NCBI GenBank assembly: GCA_026182355.1
Contig: JAPFBL010000049.1
Span: 4,609,001 to 4,673,000 of the forward strand
Direction of reading: 5' to 3'
Source: Hermatobates lingyangjiaoensis
Lineage: Eukaryota > Arthropoda > Insecta > Hemiptera > Hermatobatidae
Length of the DNA stretch: 64,000 nucleotides
Shown: positions 30,474 to 42,503 of the stretch, piece after piece
Layout of the letters: every line of letters begins with the position of its first letter
How positions within the stretch are numbered: the stretch's first letter is position 1
Notes under the pieces: model-generated
Told to the model about the DNA's origin: nothing
What the model saw: only the letters and a program-made list of their open reading frames with translations
Database searches by the model: none
Translations under genes and position numbers: made by a program

Positions 30474-32229
30474 TTAAAATAAAACAGAAACAAGAAAAAC
30501 AATGAAAACGAGCCTTATAAATTGCATGGAGAGACCATTGCAATTTATAAGTCTCTCCATTGCAATGGAGAGACTTATAAACACTTCAAGTACACGCCGG
30601 AGAAGGAAAGGAGCTCTCTTTATCGTGCCGATATCATAAACAAAGTCTTTAAAGGCAGCAGCAAACTTGCCCCTGAAGGCCCAGACATACAAATCAGCGA
30701 CAAAGCATCCGGTCTTCATTTCCAAAGTGAACCTTGGCACAGCATGCAATTCACAAGCCTCCAGTACGTGTGAAATGGTCTCTGGAGCTCCCCGCATGGA
30801 CAGGTGGGATCCTCTACCTTCTTAAATCGGTGAAGGTAGCTCCTAAAGTCCCCGTGACCGGTAACAACCTGCACAAGCCAATCAAACTCAGGGTCACCGA
30901 CACGAAATCTTGACTCTACAGAAGGGAAGAAACGCGTAGTCCCACGGCTAATGGAACCACCTTTCCACCGCTTCTGCCAAAGGTCCATTGCCCAGCGCTT
31001 TGCCGCCTCCAAATTCTCAGTTATTCCCAAGGTGTTGTCGGTTTGCATCCAGCATTCCGATTTCAATATCACCACAATATCCAGGGGCATCTGTCCAGCA
31101 ATGATCTGGACTGCCAGGGTTGGGGCAGTTCTATAAGCCTGGTGGCCTGTAGGGGAGCCTTCCTTTGAGAAGAGAGAAGTAAACTGAGGTGTGGAACTTC
31201 AGGTAACGACCACACAAAGGGGCACCGTAGCAAACGTTTTGAATTGAATATGGCCATATATACAATCCTGCATCTTCCAAAACGGACGCCCCACGTGGCT
31301 CTTGATATGCGGCCAAAAGCGGCATAGTACGCCGCCGCCTTCGCAGTTACGTACTTAACATGCTTCGTGAACGAAAGTCCTTCATGGATCAAGACACCCA
31401 AGTACTTATCTTAATTTGCAAGAGCATTTCTTTTCCCCCTGACATGGATCCTCGGGCCGCAGTGTCTCTTGAATTTACCTTTGAGCATCACGACGCAGCA
31501 TTTATCAATAGAAACATTCACCTTCACATACTCACACCAGTTAGAAACAATTTCCATTGCCGTATTACCTTAATTTCTAACTGGTCCCTGGAGTTAGCTG
31601 AGATCAAAACAGCCAAATCATCAACATATGCAATGGGAGTGAAGTCCTCGGCGACCAATTTCACAAGTAGCGCCTCAAAAGCAAAGGACCATAAAACGTG
31701 TCTAAGGACAGAGCCCTGCGGACACCCTCGATTCACACTCCTAGACACTGCGACATTTCCAAACCTGGCCACTACTCTCCTATTCTCAAAAAAGGACTCG
31801 ACCAGACGGACGATATTGGGGTTCACATTAGCCTCTCTGACCTCCCTGACAATCGCCGGTCTCCAGACGTACACAAAGGCTCCTCTTATATTAATGAAGA
31901 TACCCATGACGTACTTTTCAGCGCAGGTAGCTACTAACTTCCAAATCTCAAACAAAGCGTCGTCAGTAGAAAACCCTGCTCTAGCACCGAACTGACAACC
32001 CGTCGAGACAACTCAACGAATCTTTTCCATGAGTTCCTTTTCGCTGGTCTAACAGCGCGTTTATATTCTTTTTTCGATGCAAGAAAAGCTCTGAATCTGG
32101 AACAGCGCTCAACCATATTATTAGATCTTTGGTACCTTCTTCGGTGTGTAGCAACAGAAGTACGCAATTTGGTGAACTCAGGAGAACACCACGGAACCTT
32201 TTTATTTCTTGCCGTTTATACATACCCAT
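30474..32229 (-). pseudogene. R1-like LINE ORF2 fragments: linker, RT and C-terminus
   Basis: From right: linker (31934-32229, AVRPAKRNSWKRF); motif A FINIRGAFVYVWRPA; RGCPQGSVLRHVLW (motif B); AYVDDLAVLI (motif C) (31524-31955); thumb and connection (31069-31401); WLVQVVTGHGDFRSYLHRF and CPCGELQRP (30716-31090); tail (30474-30797). Many frameshifts. In the linker-to-RT stretch near 31980 the sequence jumps past the first RT block, so an internal deletion is present. The expected endonuclease and ORF1 are missing. Confidence 0.8.
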
Positions 32230-32315
32230 TCACTAGGCAGGTGGATATTATCATAGAGTCAATAATTGTCTCTACCTTGAATTCAATGTCGTCCTTCACA
32301 GCGGCACCTATGTCA

Positions 32316-32386
32316 AGACAAAACGCCGCTCCCCCAGCAATCCCCGGAATGCCCAAGGTGGACCTTGCGGAGGCGGGCATTTACGA
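32316..32386 (-). ncRNA. Partial ribozyme-like module, copy 6
   Basis: Keeps the 5' half: GUAAAUGCCC, GCC-UCCGCAA-GGU, CCACCUUGGGC. The 3' half with P4 and the joining segment is deleted. Confidence 0.45.
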
Positions 32387-32461
32387 CAGACATCAAGCAA
32401 CATAAAAACAAAAACAAAAACACCAGGAACAGAAAACTAAGAGACAGAAGCCGAAGAGCAA

Positions 32462-33427
32462 TCATAAGGACGTCAGAGCAGGAAATCGAGCATTCTTTAT
32501 CCTTCCAATATCATATACGAATTCTTCGAAGGCAGCAGCGAACCTTCCCCTGAATGCTTTAGGATACAACTGGGTGACGAAGTGGCCCGTCTTGATTTCC
32601 AACCGAAACCTAGGCCCGGCATACAGTTTACATTCCTCCAGAATATACGAGATGGTCTCATCCAGTGCTCGGTTGCCTTTACTATTTAATTGTTCCCTAG
32701 AGTCACCCATTATTATAACGACTAAATCGTCGACGTACGCAATGGGTGTAAACTCTTCACCTACCAATTCCACAAGCAAGACCTCAAAGGCAAAGTACCA
32801 TAGAACAGGTCAAAGGACGGAGCCCTGCGGGCACCCTCTATCCACGCTTCTAGACACCACAGCATTACTAAACCTAGTAACCACCCTTCTATTCTCGAAA
32901 AAGGACTCGACCAGACGGACAATGCCAGAGTTAACATTAGCTTCTCTGATCTCTCTAATTATCGCGGGCCTCCAGACATGATCAAAAGCGCCTCTTATGT
33001 CAATAAATATGCCCATGGCGTACTTTCCGTTACAAGCAGAGACAGTCCTGTAAATTTCAAATAGGGCGTCATTTGTGGAGAAACCCGCCCTTGTCCAAAT
33101 TGGCAGCCCGTAGAAACTGCCTTCTGGAGGTCAAAAAAGGAAGCATCAGGGCCTCCAACCCTTTACCTGTACAGTTCAACAAAGTGACCGGTCTGTAGGA
33201 CGACGTCAGGGTAGGGTCGCGACTCCCACTCTTCATTAATATAATGTCTTTTCCCCTAGCTTAAGCGCATCTGGGAAATATCCAATGTCATAGCAATCCT
33301 TAAAGATACTCAATAGCATATGACCTATTAACTTAAAGGACTTCTTGAAGAAGATGGGGGCCAAACCATCAGTTCCTGAGGCTTTGAAATTGCCTTGACG
33401 ATCAAAAACCCGCCTGACATCGTCCAA
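32462..33427 (-). pseudogene. R1-like LINE ORF2 fragments, heavily deleted
   Basis: RT start FDRQGNFKASGTDGLAPIFFKKSFKL (33236-33427), motif A FIDIRGAFDHVWRPA, DRGCPQGSVL (32810-33016), AYVDDLVVIIM (motif C, near 32730) and then directly the CCHC-tail region ISYILEECKLYAGPRF to the C-terminus (32462-32779). The thumb and connection between motif C and the tail are deleted (junction near 32670), and ORF1 is fused to RT at about 33425. Closely resembles the neighbouring unit at 30474-32229. Confidence 0.8.
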
Positions 33428-33736
33428 ACTCCAAGAGCAATGGTCCTTAACGCCGGCTTAGCGGGGGCGTTAACCTGCTTAACTTTCCTTTTACGTTTTT
33501 TGGACACTTGCGTCCACTCTGGCGGTTCCTCTCCAGCAGGAATGGTGCCCAGGTATTTTGGAGTAGATTCAGCCGGGGATACTCTTTCCAGCACACTGGT
33601 CCCACTGGCTGCGACCTGTGCAAAGGATTTACCCTTTGCCTCTGGTGCCTTGAGTTTGCTGGATGGTGGAGCAATTGCCGGGGTTGGCTCGTTGGAGTTT
33701 GCTTGTGGGGTACTCAAACTCACTACCTTATTCTCC
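33425..33736 (-). pseudogene. R1-like LINE ORF1, middle part, left of piggyBac2
   Basis: Frame 33328-33723: SLSTPQANSNEPTPAIAPPSSKL, AKGKSFAQVAASG, TPKYLGTIPAGEEPPEWTQVSKKRKRK. After ALRT the frame passes into RT sequence (VWTM..., really DDVRRVFDRQGNF), an ORF1-RT deletion fusion. It continues at 36240 across piggyBac2. Confidence 0.8.
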
Positions 33737-33740
33737 TTAA
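33737..33740. repeat. TTAA target duplication, piggyBac2 left
   Basis: Outside TIR CCCATTAAAGCC (33741-33752). Matched at 36236-36239. Confidence 0.9.
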
Positions 33741-34078
33741 CCCATTAAAGCCGACAATTCCCTGGGAGGAAATTTATTAATATAATTATATATACTTGTT
33801 CGTTAGGACTCTAGTAGTCCTAAAAATGTTTCACTATTAATTTTTCTTCACTACATACGGAAATAATGGATGGCAACTTAAGTTTCCGATAGGAATTAAT
33901 GACATGAAAATTAATTATTTTCGAAAATTATATTATATCCTTTCTTTCTCACATTATTCTTGCTGTATGACTAGAAAACCGTTACAATTCCTTATTTAAA
34001 TAATAAATTATCAATTTCCAATAAAAAATAAACAGAAATGATTTGCTACAGATATGAAATATCACACATGGAATGGTT

Positions 34079-35593
34079 TCATGCACTCAGGATGAAGAGG
34101 TAAATTGCAATTTCACAATAATAAGACGTGCGGCGGCCAAATTCTCTACATCTGGCATATTTTGTGTTTTTCTTCACAGTCCAATGTTGCAACATATTGT
34201 ACCTCACATCATCAAGTTCACTTCCTGTTACATGTTTCCTCACACCTGTTGACTTGCGAGGAGTACCGTACCTCTTCAAAGTTGATGTTACAACACTGTG
34301 GGTAAACTTAAGCAAACTCATCTTACTGCCATTCTTCCTTTTGATTCTCCATGCATTGACCACCATAGCATTCAAACTCCAGGCAAATAACGGCCATCAC
34401 CATTTCTTGGATCTTATTCGAATTCTGTAGACAGATACCTGCTGATCGAATAGGTCCACTCCCCCCATATGGGCGTTATAAATGTGGATTGAGTTTGGCA
34501 TGTCTTCCTCAATATAGCTCCTCATCAGTTTGTTCCATCTTTTAGCTTTTTGGAGTGGCTTACTTCGGATTTTATTAGAGACAACACTAACGACCTTATT
34601 ATCTTTCCATTTCACAATAGATACACAGTCAGTAAACGCCTCTTCCATATACCCTCGTTCTTTCTTATCCATTGATTTTCTAGCTTGTAGTGGTGCTCCA
34701 GAAAGTCTATCTTCACGCAGAGTGCCTGTTGCTCCTATTCCTATAGCTGAAAGTTTCTGGCATAAACCAACGCTACCAAAGTAATTATCAAAAACAACAT
34801 GTTGACCCTTTTCTAACTGCAGTCTTTGTACCATATCCAATACAATATTCGGCCCATGACCAAGACCATGATCATTGATACGGGTATGAGACCCACAATA
34901 TGGTTCAACTTGCAGCAGGGCTCCATCTGAAGTGCAAGCTGCCCACAACTTGAACCCAAAACGTACTGGCTTTCCACAAATATATTGTTTATCTCCATGC
35001 TTCCCATAGTATGGAACCATTATTTCATCCACACTAAAATATTCACCAGCCTTTAGCTTCAAATTGACTTGGTTGAGATGGTCAAATATTGGTCTAACTT
35101 TATAGAAACGATCATCATTCATAGCCATATTGTTTACAAAGTGGAGACACCTCATAATTTGATCAAAAGCGTCTCTTCTTATGGAGTTTGCAACTAATGA
35201 GTTGTTCAATCCTGAGCATTCTGACCAATAGAGTCTTCTGTATGGCAAGCGATTATAGCCTGAAAGCAAAAGGATAGCCATAAATACTCTCATATTAGCA
35301 GGGTATACCTGATCGCTCTGGAATCCTTTTTGTTCGACATAAAGTTTGCTTTGATCACAAATGTGCTGAATAAATTCGTCAGTCCAAAAAAGACTCACAA
35401 TTTCAAGAGGTCCTGCTGAAGGGTCCAGCTGAAGAGGTCCATCGTCGTCACTAGCATTTGTCTTTTCATAGTCAGGGACAGTATTCTTGACTTTCTTCTC
35501 ATCCTTAGTCCAGTTGAACTTCATTGTTTTTCGTTTGTTAGACGCCTTTTTAGTCGACCATTTGTGAAAAAAATGGAATGAAATAGTCAACAT
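34079..35593 (-). pseudogene. piggyBac transposase with one nonsense codon and one frameshift
   Basis: Core Asp residues are present: YFSVDEIMVPYYG (about residue 188), VVFDNYFGS (about 268) and MGGVDLFDQ (about 377). At 34397-34399 an in-frame TGA follows RSKKW, where relatives continue into the WPLFAW segment; reading resumes in the same frame (MNAMVVNAWRIK). Near 34105 a 1-nt frameshift alters the Cys-rich C-terminus after RRTSYYCE. Otherwise open. N-terminus from 35593 is shorter than usual (acidic region reduced to residues about 30-60), so the start may lie elsewhere. Recently inactivated. Confidence 0.88.
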
Positions 35594-36223
35594 TATTCAG
35601 AAGTTCAAATCAATACCATTTGATTTTACCTGCTGTATTTAGGTCATTATTTCAGAATTACTAATAAATACATAAACTCATAAATGTATTGTCGATAAGA
35701 TAAGGTTCATTTTACCAGCAGAAAAAATTATTTTCTAACAGAAAATTACAATAATCGTAAATTCACCTCAATTAATTCACAGATATCCAAAATTTATATA
35801 AATAACGAACAAGTTTGCAATCATAATTTTTTGTACTCATGAATTCCTGTCGGCAACTGAAGTTGCCACATGTTACATTTTTATTCATGAATCAGTGCTA
35901 TATAACTTTTTTCATAAATACTTATTGTAGTACCTTACGCTATCCTTCAGCTCTAATATGAATCATAGTTTGAAGTTTTAGGACACCTGTATCGATAGTT
36001 ACTTACGGTTTTCGTCCAGTGGGTTGAGCCATCATGAAACACGTGCTCAGTTGAGGTTGGTTCAAGGGCAACTGAGCCGCACCCAATGCACGTGCAGGTA
36101 TGAAACTCGTACTGAACGTGTACAAGACTTGTACGAAGCGTACTGATCAATCAAAACACCATATTTCATAATACATTTATAATTATATAGATATTAATGG
36201 CCTGGCAACTAAAGTTGCCGATA
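35594..36223. other. piggyBac2 noncoding end
   Basis: AT-rich to about 35940. The segment 35980-36130 is more balanced, and no gene is supported. Confidence 0.5.
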
Positions 36224-36235
36224 GGCTTTAATGGG

Positions 36236-36239
36236 TTAA
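36236..36239. repeat. TTAA target duplication, piggyBac2 right
   Basis: Pairs with 33737-33740. Confidence 0.9.
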
Positions 36240-37300
36240 CCGCGGCTAGGATAGTCTTTTTGTGGCTTTCGATTGTGCTGCGAACTTTATTTTCAACCCT
36301 CCTATGAGGGGGTTCGCAGCAGCGACCAATTCCTGCCTAACTGCGGTAAGCAACTCCTGCTTGAATTCCACCAAGGTTTCAGCCATTTCTCCCCTTACCT
36401 TGTTAAGGAGTCTCAGTTCATAGTCAATCGGGGTACTTCCCCCTCTGTAACTTTCGAAATTGGCCTTAATTGTCCCTGTGAGGGCCCTTACTTCGTCTGC
36501 CGTCACAGCATAGGCCAAACTTGCCTCCTTCAAGCCTGCCATGACTTGTGCCTGGGATGGGTTAGCCTCTTCCAGTGTCTTCAGCCCCCTATTTAATTTG
36601 CATATGGCGCTCATCATGCTGTCTAGTTTGCCGTAAATACGGCCCACGTTGATATTAAAGTCAACCACATGCATCAGGGCATCCTCTTCGGCTTTGAGTC
36701 CTCTTGGGGATTCGATGTTGTCCTCTGATGGGCTTTCTTCATTTCCTAGGGGGCCAATCTTTCCTCTTTTGCTTCCAAGCTAGTTAGGCTTTCCCTATGC
36801 CTTTTCTTTGACTCCGGAGTTGCCAATAGCTCATGAAGGAACTCAAAACCTGTTTCAAGTTCATCAGTTGCGCTCCCGACTTTTTTAAGGGGGTCAGACT
36901 TCCTCGGAGGTAGCGAAACTGCTGATTTGCTCCCACTCATTACCCTCTTGTCCACAGACATCCTCTTGGGGGCCTCAGTTGGGGCAGATTGGGGTTTCTC
37001 CTGACCGATTCTTATAAACTTGCCATCTGGGCCCTTAGGCCTCGGCTTTGGGGTCCGCTTCTCCGTGGATGTTTCCTTTTCTGATTTCAGGCCCGCTGCC
37101 CCTGAGGTTGATAACCTTTTGGGGCTCACTTCACCTGCACGGGAAAATTCATCTTTCCTAGGAGATTCCACGTTAATCTCGTCGGTTGCCACTTGATCCC
37201 CTGAGTTGAACGGAACTTCTTTCAGCTCCCTAGCACCACCAGGAGCCGAGGAGATATTCGCGTACAAAGGTCAGAAAACGAAAATTTTTTGTACAATGCG
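36240..37300 (-). pseudogene. R1-like LINE ORF1, N-terminal part
   Basis: From right: EIPFNSGDQ-like start region, KPRPKGPDGKFIRIGQEKPQSAPTEAPKRMSVDKR, FEFLHELLATPESKKRHRESLTSLE (36746-37267), then VVDFNINVGRIYGKLDSMM, VRALTGTIKANFESYRGGSTPIDYELRLLNKVRGEMAETLVEFKQELL (36246-36674). A long helical region, probably the ORF1 oligomerisation part. Frameshifts near 36700 and 36270. Segment order matches 59800-61390. Confidence 0.8.
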
Positions 37301-37537
37301 AGGATGCTTCCCAGAGAACTGCGCTCACTTTAGACACTAAATCAGGGAAAAATTCGACGCGGGGGTTGCTCACACTCGCCTCCGAAGGTCCAGGATACGC
37401 TGTCACATGACCAAGTTCGCGCACGACGACTGACGGCACGGAACGTGGCGGCTTGACCCCTGTTTTGATATTAAAACGTGTACTCAGCTTTTCAGCCATA
37501 TCACGGATAATAGCAGAACAGATCGATGCTTTTTAGC
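37301..37537 (-). other. R1-like 5' UTR
   Basis: Contains GCGCACGACGACTGACGGCACG, also present at 61774 and, diverged, at 46458, and the GTTTTGATATTAAAACGTGTAC block shared by other units. No gene. Confidence 0.65.
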
Positions 37538-37648
37538 GTGAAAGCTCTTTCGCCACATCTCGGAGGCACCAAGCTCCATCCAAGGAATGGAAACTATCTA
37601 AGCCTCCGAGATACGTCCGAGGTGGACCACACGGAGGCGAGCTTCCAC
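37538..37648 (-). ncRNA. Candidate HDV-like ribozyme module, copy 7 (lineage-2 type)
   Basis: P2-like: GUGGAAGCUC (37639-37648) with GAGCUUUCAC (37538-37547). P4-like: perfect 11 bp, AUCUCGGAGGC (37602-37612) with GCCUCCGAGAU (37557-37567). Joining segment GGCGAAAG. Confidence 0.62.
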
Positions 37649-37954
37649 GACCCTACATCACTCGCGTCAAACCATAAAAAACATAATACCATAACCAAGC
37701 AAAAACAAACAAGCCAAAGAACATCAGACCAAAACCAGAAAAAAGACAACAAAATAAAAACAAACCTCCAATAAAAGCCATAACGACTTTATACCTTAAA
37801 AACTAAAGCTAAAATAAGAACACATAACACCTGTAAGTAGAAAATACTTCAAAGAAAAAACCCTCTGCGTAAGACCGCGAAATCTTTAGGACAACGGTGC
37901 TAACACTAGCCCACGTTGGGCAGTATGGCTCCCGGCGTATTACGTCTTCTCCTT
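37649..37954 (-). pseudogene. R1-like lineage-2 3' UTR and last codons of ORF2
   Basis: Minus reading IRRRRNTPGAILPNVG ends ORF2 near 37905, matching TPGATPPNV termini elsewhere; 37649-37900 is the 3' UTR. The rest of this ORF2 continues at 42492 beyond RTE2. Confidence 0.78.
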
Positions 37955-37966
37955 ATTATATATATA
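37955..37966. repeat. Putative target duplication of RTE2, left
   Basis: ATTATATATATA, also at 42492-42503. AT-rich, so chance similarity is possible, but the split R1-like frame supports it. Confidence 0.55.
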
Positions 37967-37982
37967 TTATTATTATTATAAT

Positions 37983-38505
37983 TCCATTTATTGTAACATA
38001 TACAACCAATTTACATATACATTTTTTTTTAAACACTTTTTGTTACAAATCGGCTGAATGCCGTGGGGCCCTTACGGGTTTGAGTTGCCTAAATCTTGCA
38101 ATCCAAGACATAAATGAAGGAACATTTAACAATAGAAATAAATTTTAACATGCATAACTACAAACAAATCAATATATCACATTACACTTCCTCTTTATAT
38201 TACCATATTTATCTTAAAAACTCTTTTTAAAGCTATGTAGTTGCACTAACACTTTAAACTTATAACAACTATAATAAATAAATTAGTACATAGCAACAAT
38301 AAATTAACAAATGAATTAATACATTACATAACAACTAACAATTTAATAACTAAATTAATACATTAAAATAACCACCTAAACTAATAACAACGAACATAAT
38401 AACCAACATAAAACCCAGAAAACATAATTTAACAAACATTCATCCTTATCTCCTGAGCCACAATTTTTCTCATTTTTACCTAATTTATTACTTGCTATTT
38501 ACCAA
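37983..38505 (-). other. RTE2 3' UTR
   Basis: AT-rich, no gene. Begins on plus with ATTCCATTTATTG after the ATT repeat and includes a short GC-richer block GCCGTGGGGCCCTTACGGG. Confidence 0.6.
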
Positions 38506-41330
38506 TCACATCCACTCATCACAAAATACTTGGGTCATTCTTTTCCACTCGTGCCTTTCCCTAGCTAGTCTTTGCCATGTCACACCTCCACAAACCTTTC
38601 TCATTTCTTCGTCCCATCTTTGTCTCGGCCGTCTTCTCTCTCTTTTCTCTTCTCTAGGATACCATTCTATTATTCTTTTGGACCATCTACCATCGGACGA
38701 GCGCGCTACGTGGCCTGCCCATTCCACTTCCTTTTCATTATTGCTTTTCCTAAGTCTTCTAAACCTGTCTTTTCTCTAATCCAACTGTTCATCTTCCTGT
38801 CCTTCCTAGTTAATTTAAGCATGCTACGTTCTATCCTCCGTTGTGCGACTTGGATTTTCCTAATCACTTCTTTAGTCGTTGTCCATGTCTCTGTACCGTA
38901 CATGAACACCGGAGCCACACACGTATTCCATAACTTCCTCTTCAAAGGGATATCCACATCTGACCTGAAAAAAATCCTATATTTATTGTAGGCTTTCCAT
39001 GCGTTAGAGATTCTTCTGCTCACTTCTTTATCTTGTTCTTTTCTTTCACAGCTAATCAGAGTTCCCAAGTATATATATTCTTTCACCCATCCGAATTCTG
39101 TGTTCTCGCTTTCGTTCCTATTATTTTCCATATTCACACCCATCATCTTAGTTTTGAGTTCATTTATTTGTAATCCGACTTTTTCCGTCACTTCCTTTAG
39201 CTCTTTTATCATTCTTTGTGCTTCTTCCATATTTTTCGCTACTAAGACGATGGCGTCCATAAATTTTAAAATATTAAGCCACTTTCCATTGATTTTGATG
39301 CCGTTGCCATCCCAATCTAACTTGTTACACGCCTCCTCCTAAAAAAAACACTAACGAAGATCTTTCCTGACAATACGTCTCCCTGTCTCACTCCTCTGTT
39401 TACTTTCACCATCCTTGATTCATCGTCTATTCTTATTTCCATCTTCGCTCCATTATATATATAATTAATTAATTCGACATAATCTCGTTCTATTCCGGCC
39501 TCTACAAGCGTTTTTATCGCATCCTTTCTATTTACAGTGTCGAATGCTTTCCGATAATCGATTAAAACAAGGATTAAAGGGAAGTTATACTCATGTGCTC
39601 TGTTTATCAAATATTTAACTACCAATATATTATCCAGCGTCGATACATTCTTCCTACCGCCTGTTTGATTCACGTTTACCCAAACTATCGAGCTCCCTCT
39701 CAATCCTCCTCGCTACTATTTTCATTAAAACTTTGTACATCACTGGTAGTAAGCTTATTGGCCTATAATTTTCCAAGTCTCTTTTGTCACCTTTTTTTTT
39801 ATAATAATAACACCTGGGACTCGAGCCATTTCTCCGGTACTTTTCTAGTCCTTACGCATTGGTTACTTAAATAAGTTAGTGTCTCGATTATCGTTTCTCC
39901 TCCGGCTCTCAGTTCATCAGCCACGATCCCATCCTTTCCTCCTGCTTTCCCTTTTTTCATCATCTTTATGGCCCATCTCATTTCATCTTTTGTGATAATT
40001 GGTATCTTCGCTTCCACACTGTCAGTTTCTCCTAATTCTCCTACTTCAACCTTCTCTTTACTATTTCCTTCGTAAAGTTTCGAGTAGTATTCACGAATGG
40101 TATCTATAATTTTACTTTTTGCTCTTACTAGATGCCCTTCATTATCGTTTATACTGACTATTTTTTCGTTTCCTGTAGTTTGGCTCCTCCAATATTTCCT
40201 TAGGTTACCACTATTTTCTACCACTATTTCCATCTCTCTTATTTTCTTGTTAATAATCCACTGTTTAATATCTTCTCTTATTTTTTTTGACAGCGTTTGA
40301 AATTCTCTCTTATTTTTACCTCTTACCTTCATTTTCCTCCTTTTCGCCATCAGTCTTTTTATTTCTGTCGGTAACGTTCTTTCCTTCTCATCTTTTTGAT
40401 GGTTATTTATCATTTTGGTGGCTGCTTTGATTCCTTGGCTTAGTACCTCTTCACACCGTTCTAGGTTATCCTCCTCTAATACTGTTATTATTTCTTGACG
40501 CAATACTCTTTCATACTCTTCTTTAATACTGTCGTCTATCTCTACCCGATTCCGAATCGCTTTATTCTTATACTTTCGTTTATTTTTACTTAAACATAGC
40601 TCACACATGACAGCTCTATGATCACTCCCAATGTTAATTTTATCTTCTACTTCGACGTTGTTGATAATATTTCTTGCATCAGCTATAATAAAGTCTATCT
40701 CATTAAAGTGATTTCCATCGGGACTTACCCATGTCCACTTCTTTTCTCCATTCTTATTAAAGTGACTGTTCGTAAGGAACATATTATTTTCATCTAAAAA
40801 TTCTAACAGCATCGTACCTCTAGCGTTCCTTTCGACATATCCGAACCTACCCATCGCTTTAACCTACTTTAGCATTCATATCTGTTAATATTACAGTATA
40901 TTTACATTTGTCTTCATCGATCGCTGTCTGTAACATGTTATAAAACGTCTCCATTTCCGAATCTTTCGCTTCGCTAGTCGGTGCATACGCCTGTATCACC
41001 TTGATGCGCCCTCCGCCGTCTTCTCGGCTCAACTTCCATATTAGTTTTGAGATCCTATGAGTGTATGATTTGTAACTACGAATATTTTTTTCACTTCGTT
41101 TATTTATTAGAAATCCGGTTCCTCCCGTCGATCCTTCACTGTTGAAGTACACCTCCACATCGTTGCCCATGTTCAGGAGTATTTCTTTATCTCTTCTCAC
41201 CTCGCACAACCCAATTATATCCCAGTCTATGTTTGACAGTTCTTCAGTTAGTTCTAATAATTTAGCTTCCGACCTCAACGTTTGGCAGTTATATTCGAGA
41301 AGTTTGTACGAGGTTCCTTTTTTTTAGGTT
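38506..41330 (-). pseudogene. RTE2 endonuclease-reverse transcriptase, frameshifted
   Basis: EN: IIGLCEVRRDKE, GGTGFLINKR, IQAYAPTSEAKDSE, VILTDMNAKVG (40859-41278), WTWVSPDGNHFNEIDFI and IGSDHRAVM (39799-40854). RT: KGKAGGKDGIVADELRAGGE, ILVLIDYRKAFDTV (motif A), RGVRQGDVLSGKIF (motif B, 39317-39703), damaged motif C FMDAIVLVA (39260), thumb EYIYLGTLISCE, ETWTTTKEV and the terminal MEWAGHVARSSDGRW and RRRPRQRWDEEM. Frameshifts near 40856, 39800, 39310 and 38715. Motif C has lost both Asp residues. Confidence 0.85.
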
Positions 41331-41354
41331 CTTTTTATGTTTATTGTTTAATTG

Positions 41355-42090
41355 CTATACTGTCTCGGGTTCATTTTTATTTTTGTTTACCTGTATTTGC
41401 GCTGTTTTATTAAAGTAATCCGTTATATCGGCGTTCTGTAGGGTGTTTCCTTGTATTCTCCTTTTAGCAATATGTTCCTTCTTTTTCTCATCTTCCTCCC
41501 CCGGCGAATTCTGTAATCTTCTCTTTGGCTTGAGTGTTCCTTTCTCATAATCTTCAATAATAAGCCGGTCGTACTTTATAATGGCAAATTTTCCCTGTTT
41601 CCTCGCTTCCTTCATTTTTGGCACCAGTTCATTTCTTCTATTTCTGACACTGGCTGGGTAGTCGTCACTCATAAAAATAACAGAATCTCTAAGTAATTTT
41701 TTGTTTTTTAGAATCTGTATCTTTTCCCTCATTGATGTTAGTTTTAACTTCACTGGTCTATTGCCGTTTGTAGACCTCCCGATTCGTCCTACGTAATCGA
41801 GATCTGACTCACACAACGGTACATTTAACTTTTTATTTATTAATTCTAGTACGATAGCTTCTAAGTTACTTGTATTCTCCGTCTTTTCCTCGATCAGTCC
41901 GTGAATAATTATGTTCTTCTTGTACGCTTCTTTTTCTATGCTGCGACATCGGTCTTCTAGGGATTTTATGGATTCCCCGTTTCTTTTTTGTTGCTCTTTA
42001 ATTTCATTGAGTTGCTTTTATTGCTTTTATTTCATTTTTAATTTCGTCTTTAAATTGCGTTAAAATTTTAATAAGCTTATTTTCGTCCAT
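41355..42090 (-). pseudogene. RTE2 ORF1
   Basis: MDENKLIKILTQFKDEIKNEIKAI at 42090 (other frame), then LCESDLDYVGRIGRSTNGNRPVKLKLTSMREKIQILKNKKLL and IIKYDRLIIEDY (41355-41816), an RNA-binding fold typical of RTE-group ORF1, followed by a Lys-rich tail. At least one frameshift, between 41820 and 42040. Confidence 0.7.
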
Positions 42091-42491
42091 TATATATATC
42101 TATTTACGTTAGTTGTTTTATCTATACCGAATTTGTATGTGTACCAAATGGAAATATTTACCGAGTTGTTTATTCAGAAGTTTTTGTTCCTACAGATAAG
42201 ACAGATAAAGGTGTTTACTAACCGGCTTATCTATTGGTGGTTATCCCCTCTTGGCTGAAAACGTTTTTTCTACTGTCTCGTGCTTTAAACCAATTAAACT
42301 AAAACTAAAACTTCACAGGCTTACAACTTTGTTAAGTGACTATGAATTTAGATCAAATTTTGTACACCTTTTCTAAATATTTAACTCTTTCAATAAGCAG
42401 AAAATCATGACAATCCAACTACTCTTACATCACTTATAACCGTTAGTTTACGGAGCTGATGTTTCATCGACCGATACACGCGGGCAACTCC
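42091..42491 (-). other. RTE2 5' UTR
   Basis: About 400 bp, AT-rich, no gene. Confidence 0.5.
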
Positions 42492-42503
42492 ATTATATAT
42501 ATA
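42492..42503. repeat. Putative target duplication of RTE2, right
   Basis: ATTATATATATA, matches 37955-37966. Confidence 0.55.

Larger units (their letters stand above)
33741..36235 (-). mobile_element. piggyBac2 DNA transposon, complete ends, damaged transposase
   Basis: 2495 bp, 12-bp inverted repeats CCCATTAAAGCC (33741-33752; 36224-36235), TTAA on both sides. The R1-like ORF1 frame reads across the empty site (LAAV KENKVVSLS). CGGCAACTTTAGTTGCC-type inverted sequence lies just inside the right end (about 36204-36221). Different from piggyBac1 and piggyBac3 in TIR and protein. Confidence 0.93.
37967..42491 (-). mobile_element. RTE2: RTE-type LINE, near full length, decayed
   Basis: Right to left: 5' UTR (42091-42491), ORF1 (41355-42090), EN-RT (38506-41330), AT-rich 3' UTR and (ATT)n tail (37967-37982). 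Inserted in the last codons of an R1-like ORF2 (FFMYIY / IRRRRNTPGA). About 4.5 kb. Confidence 0.8.
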
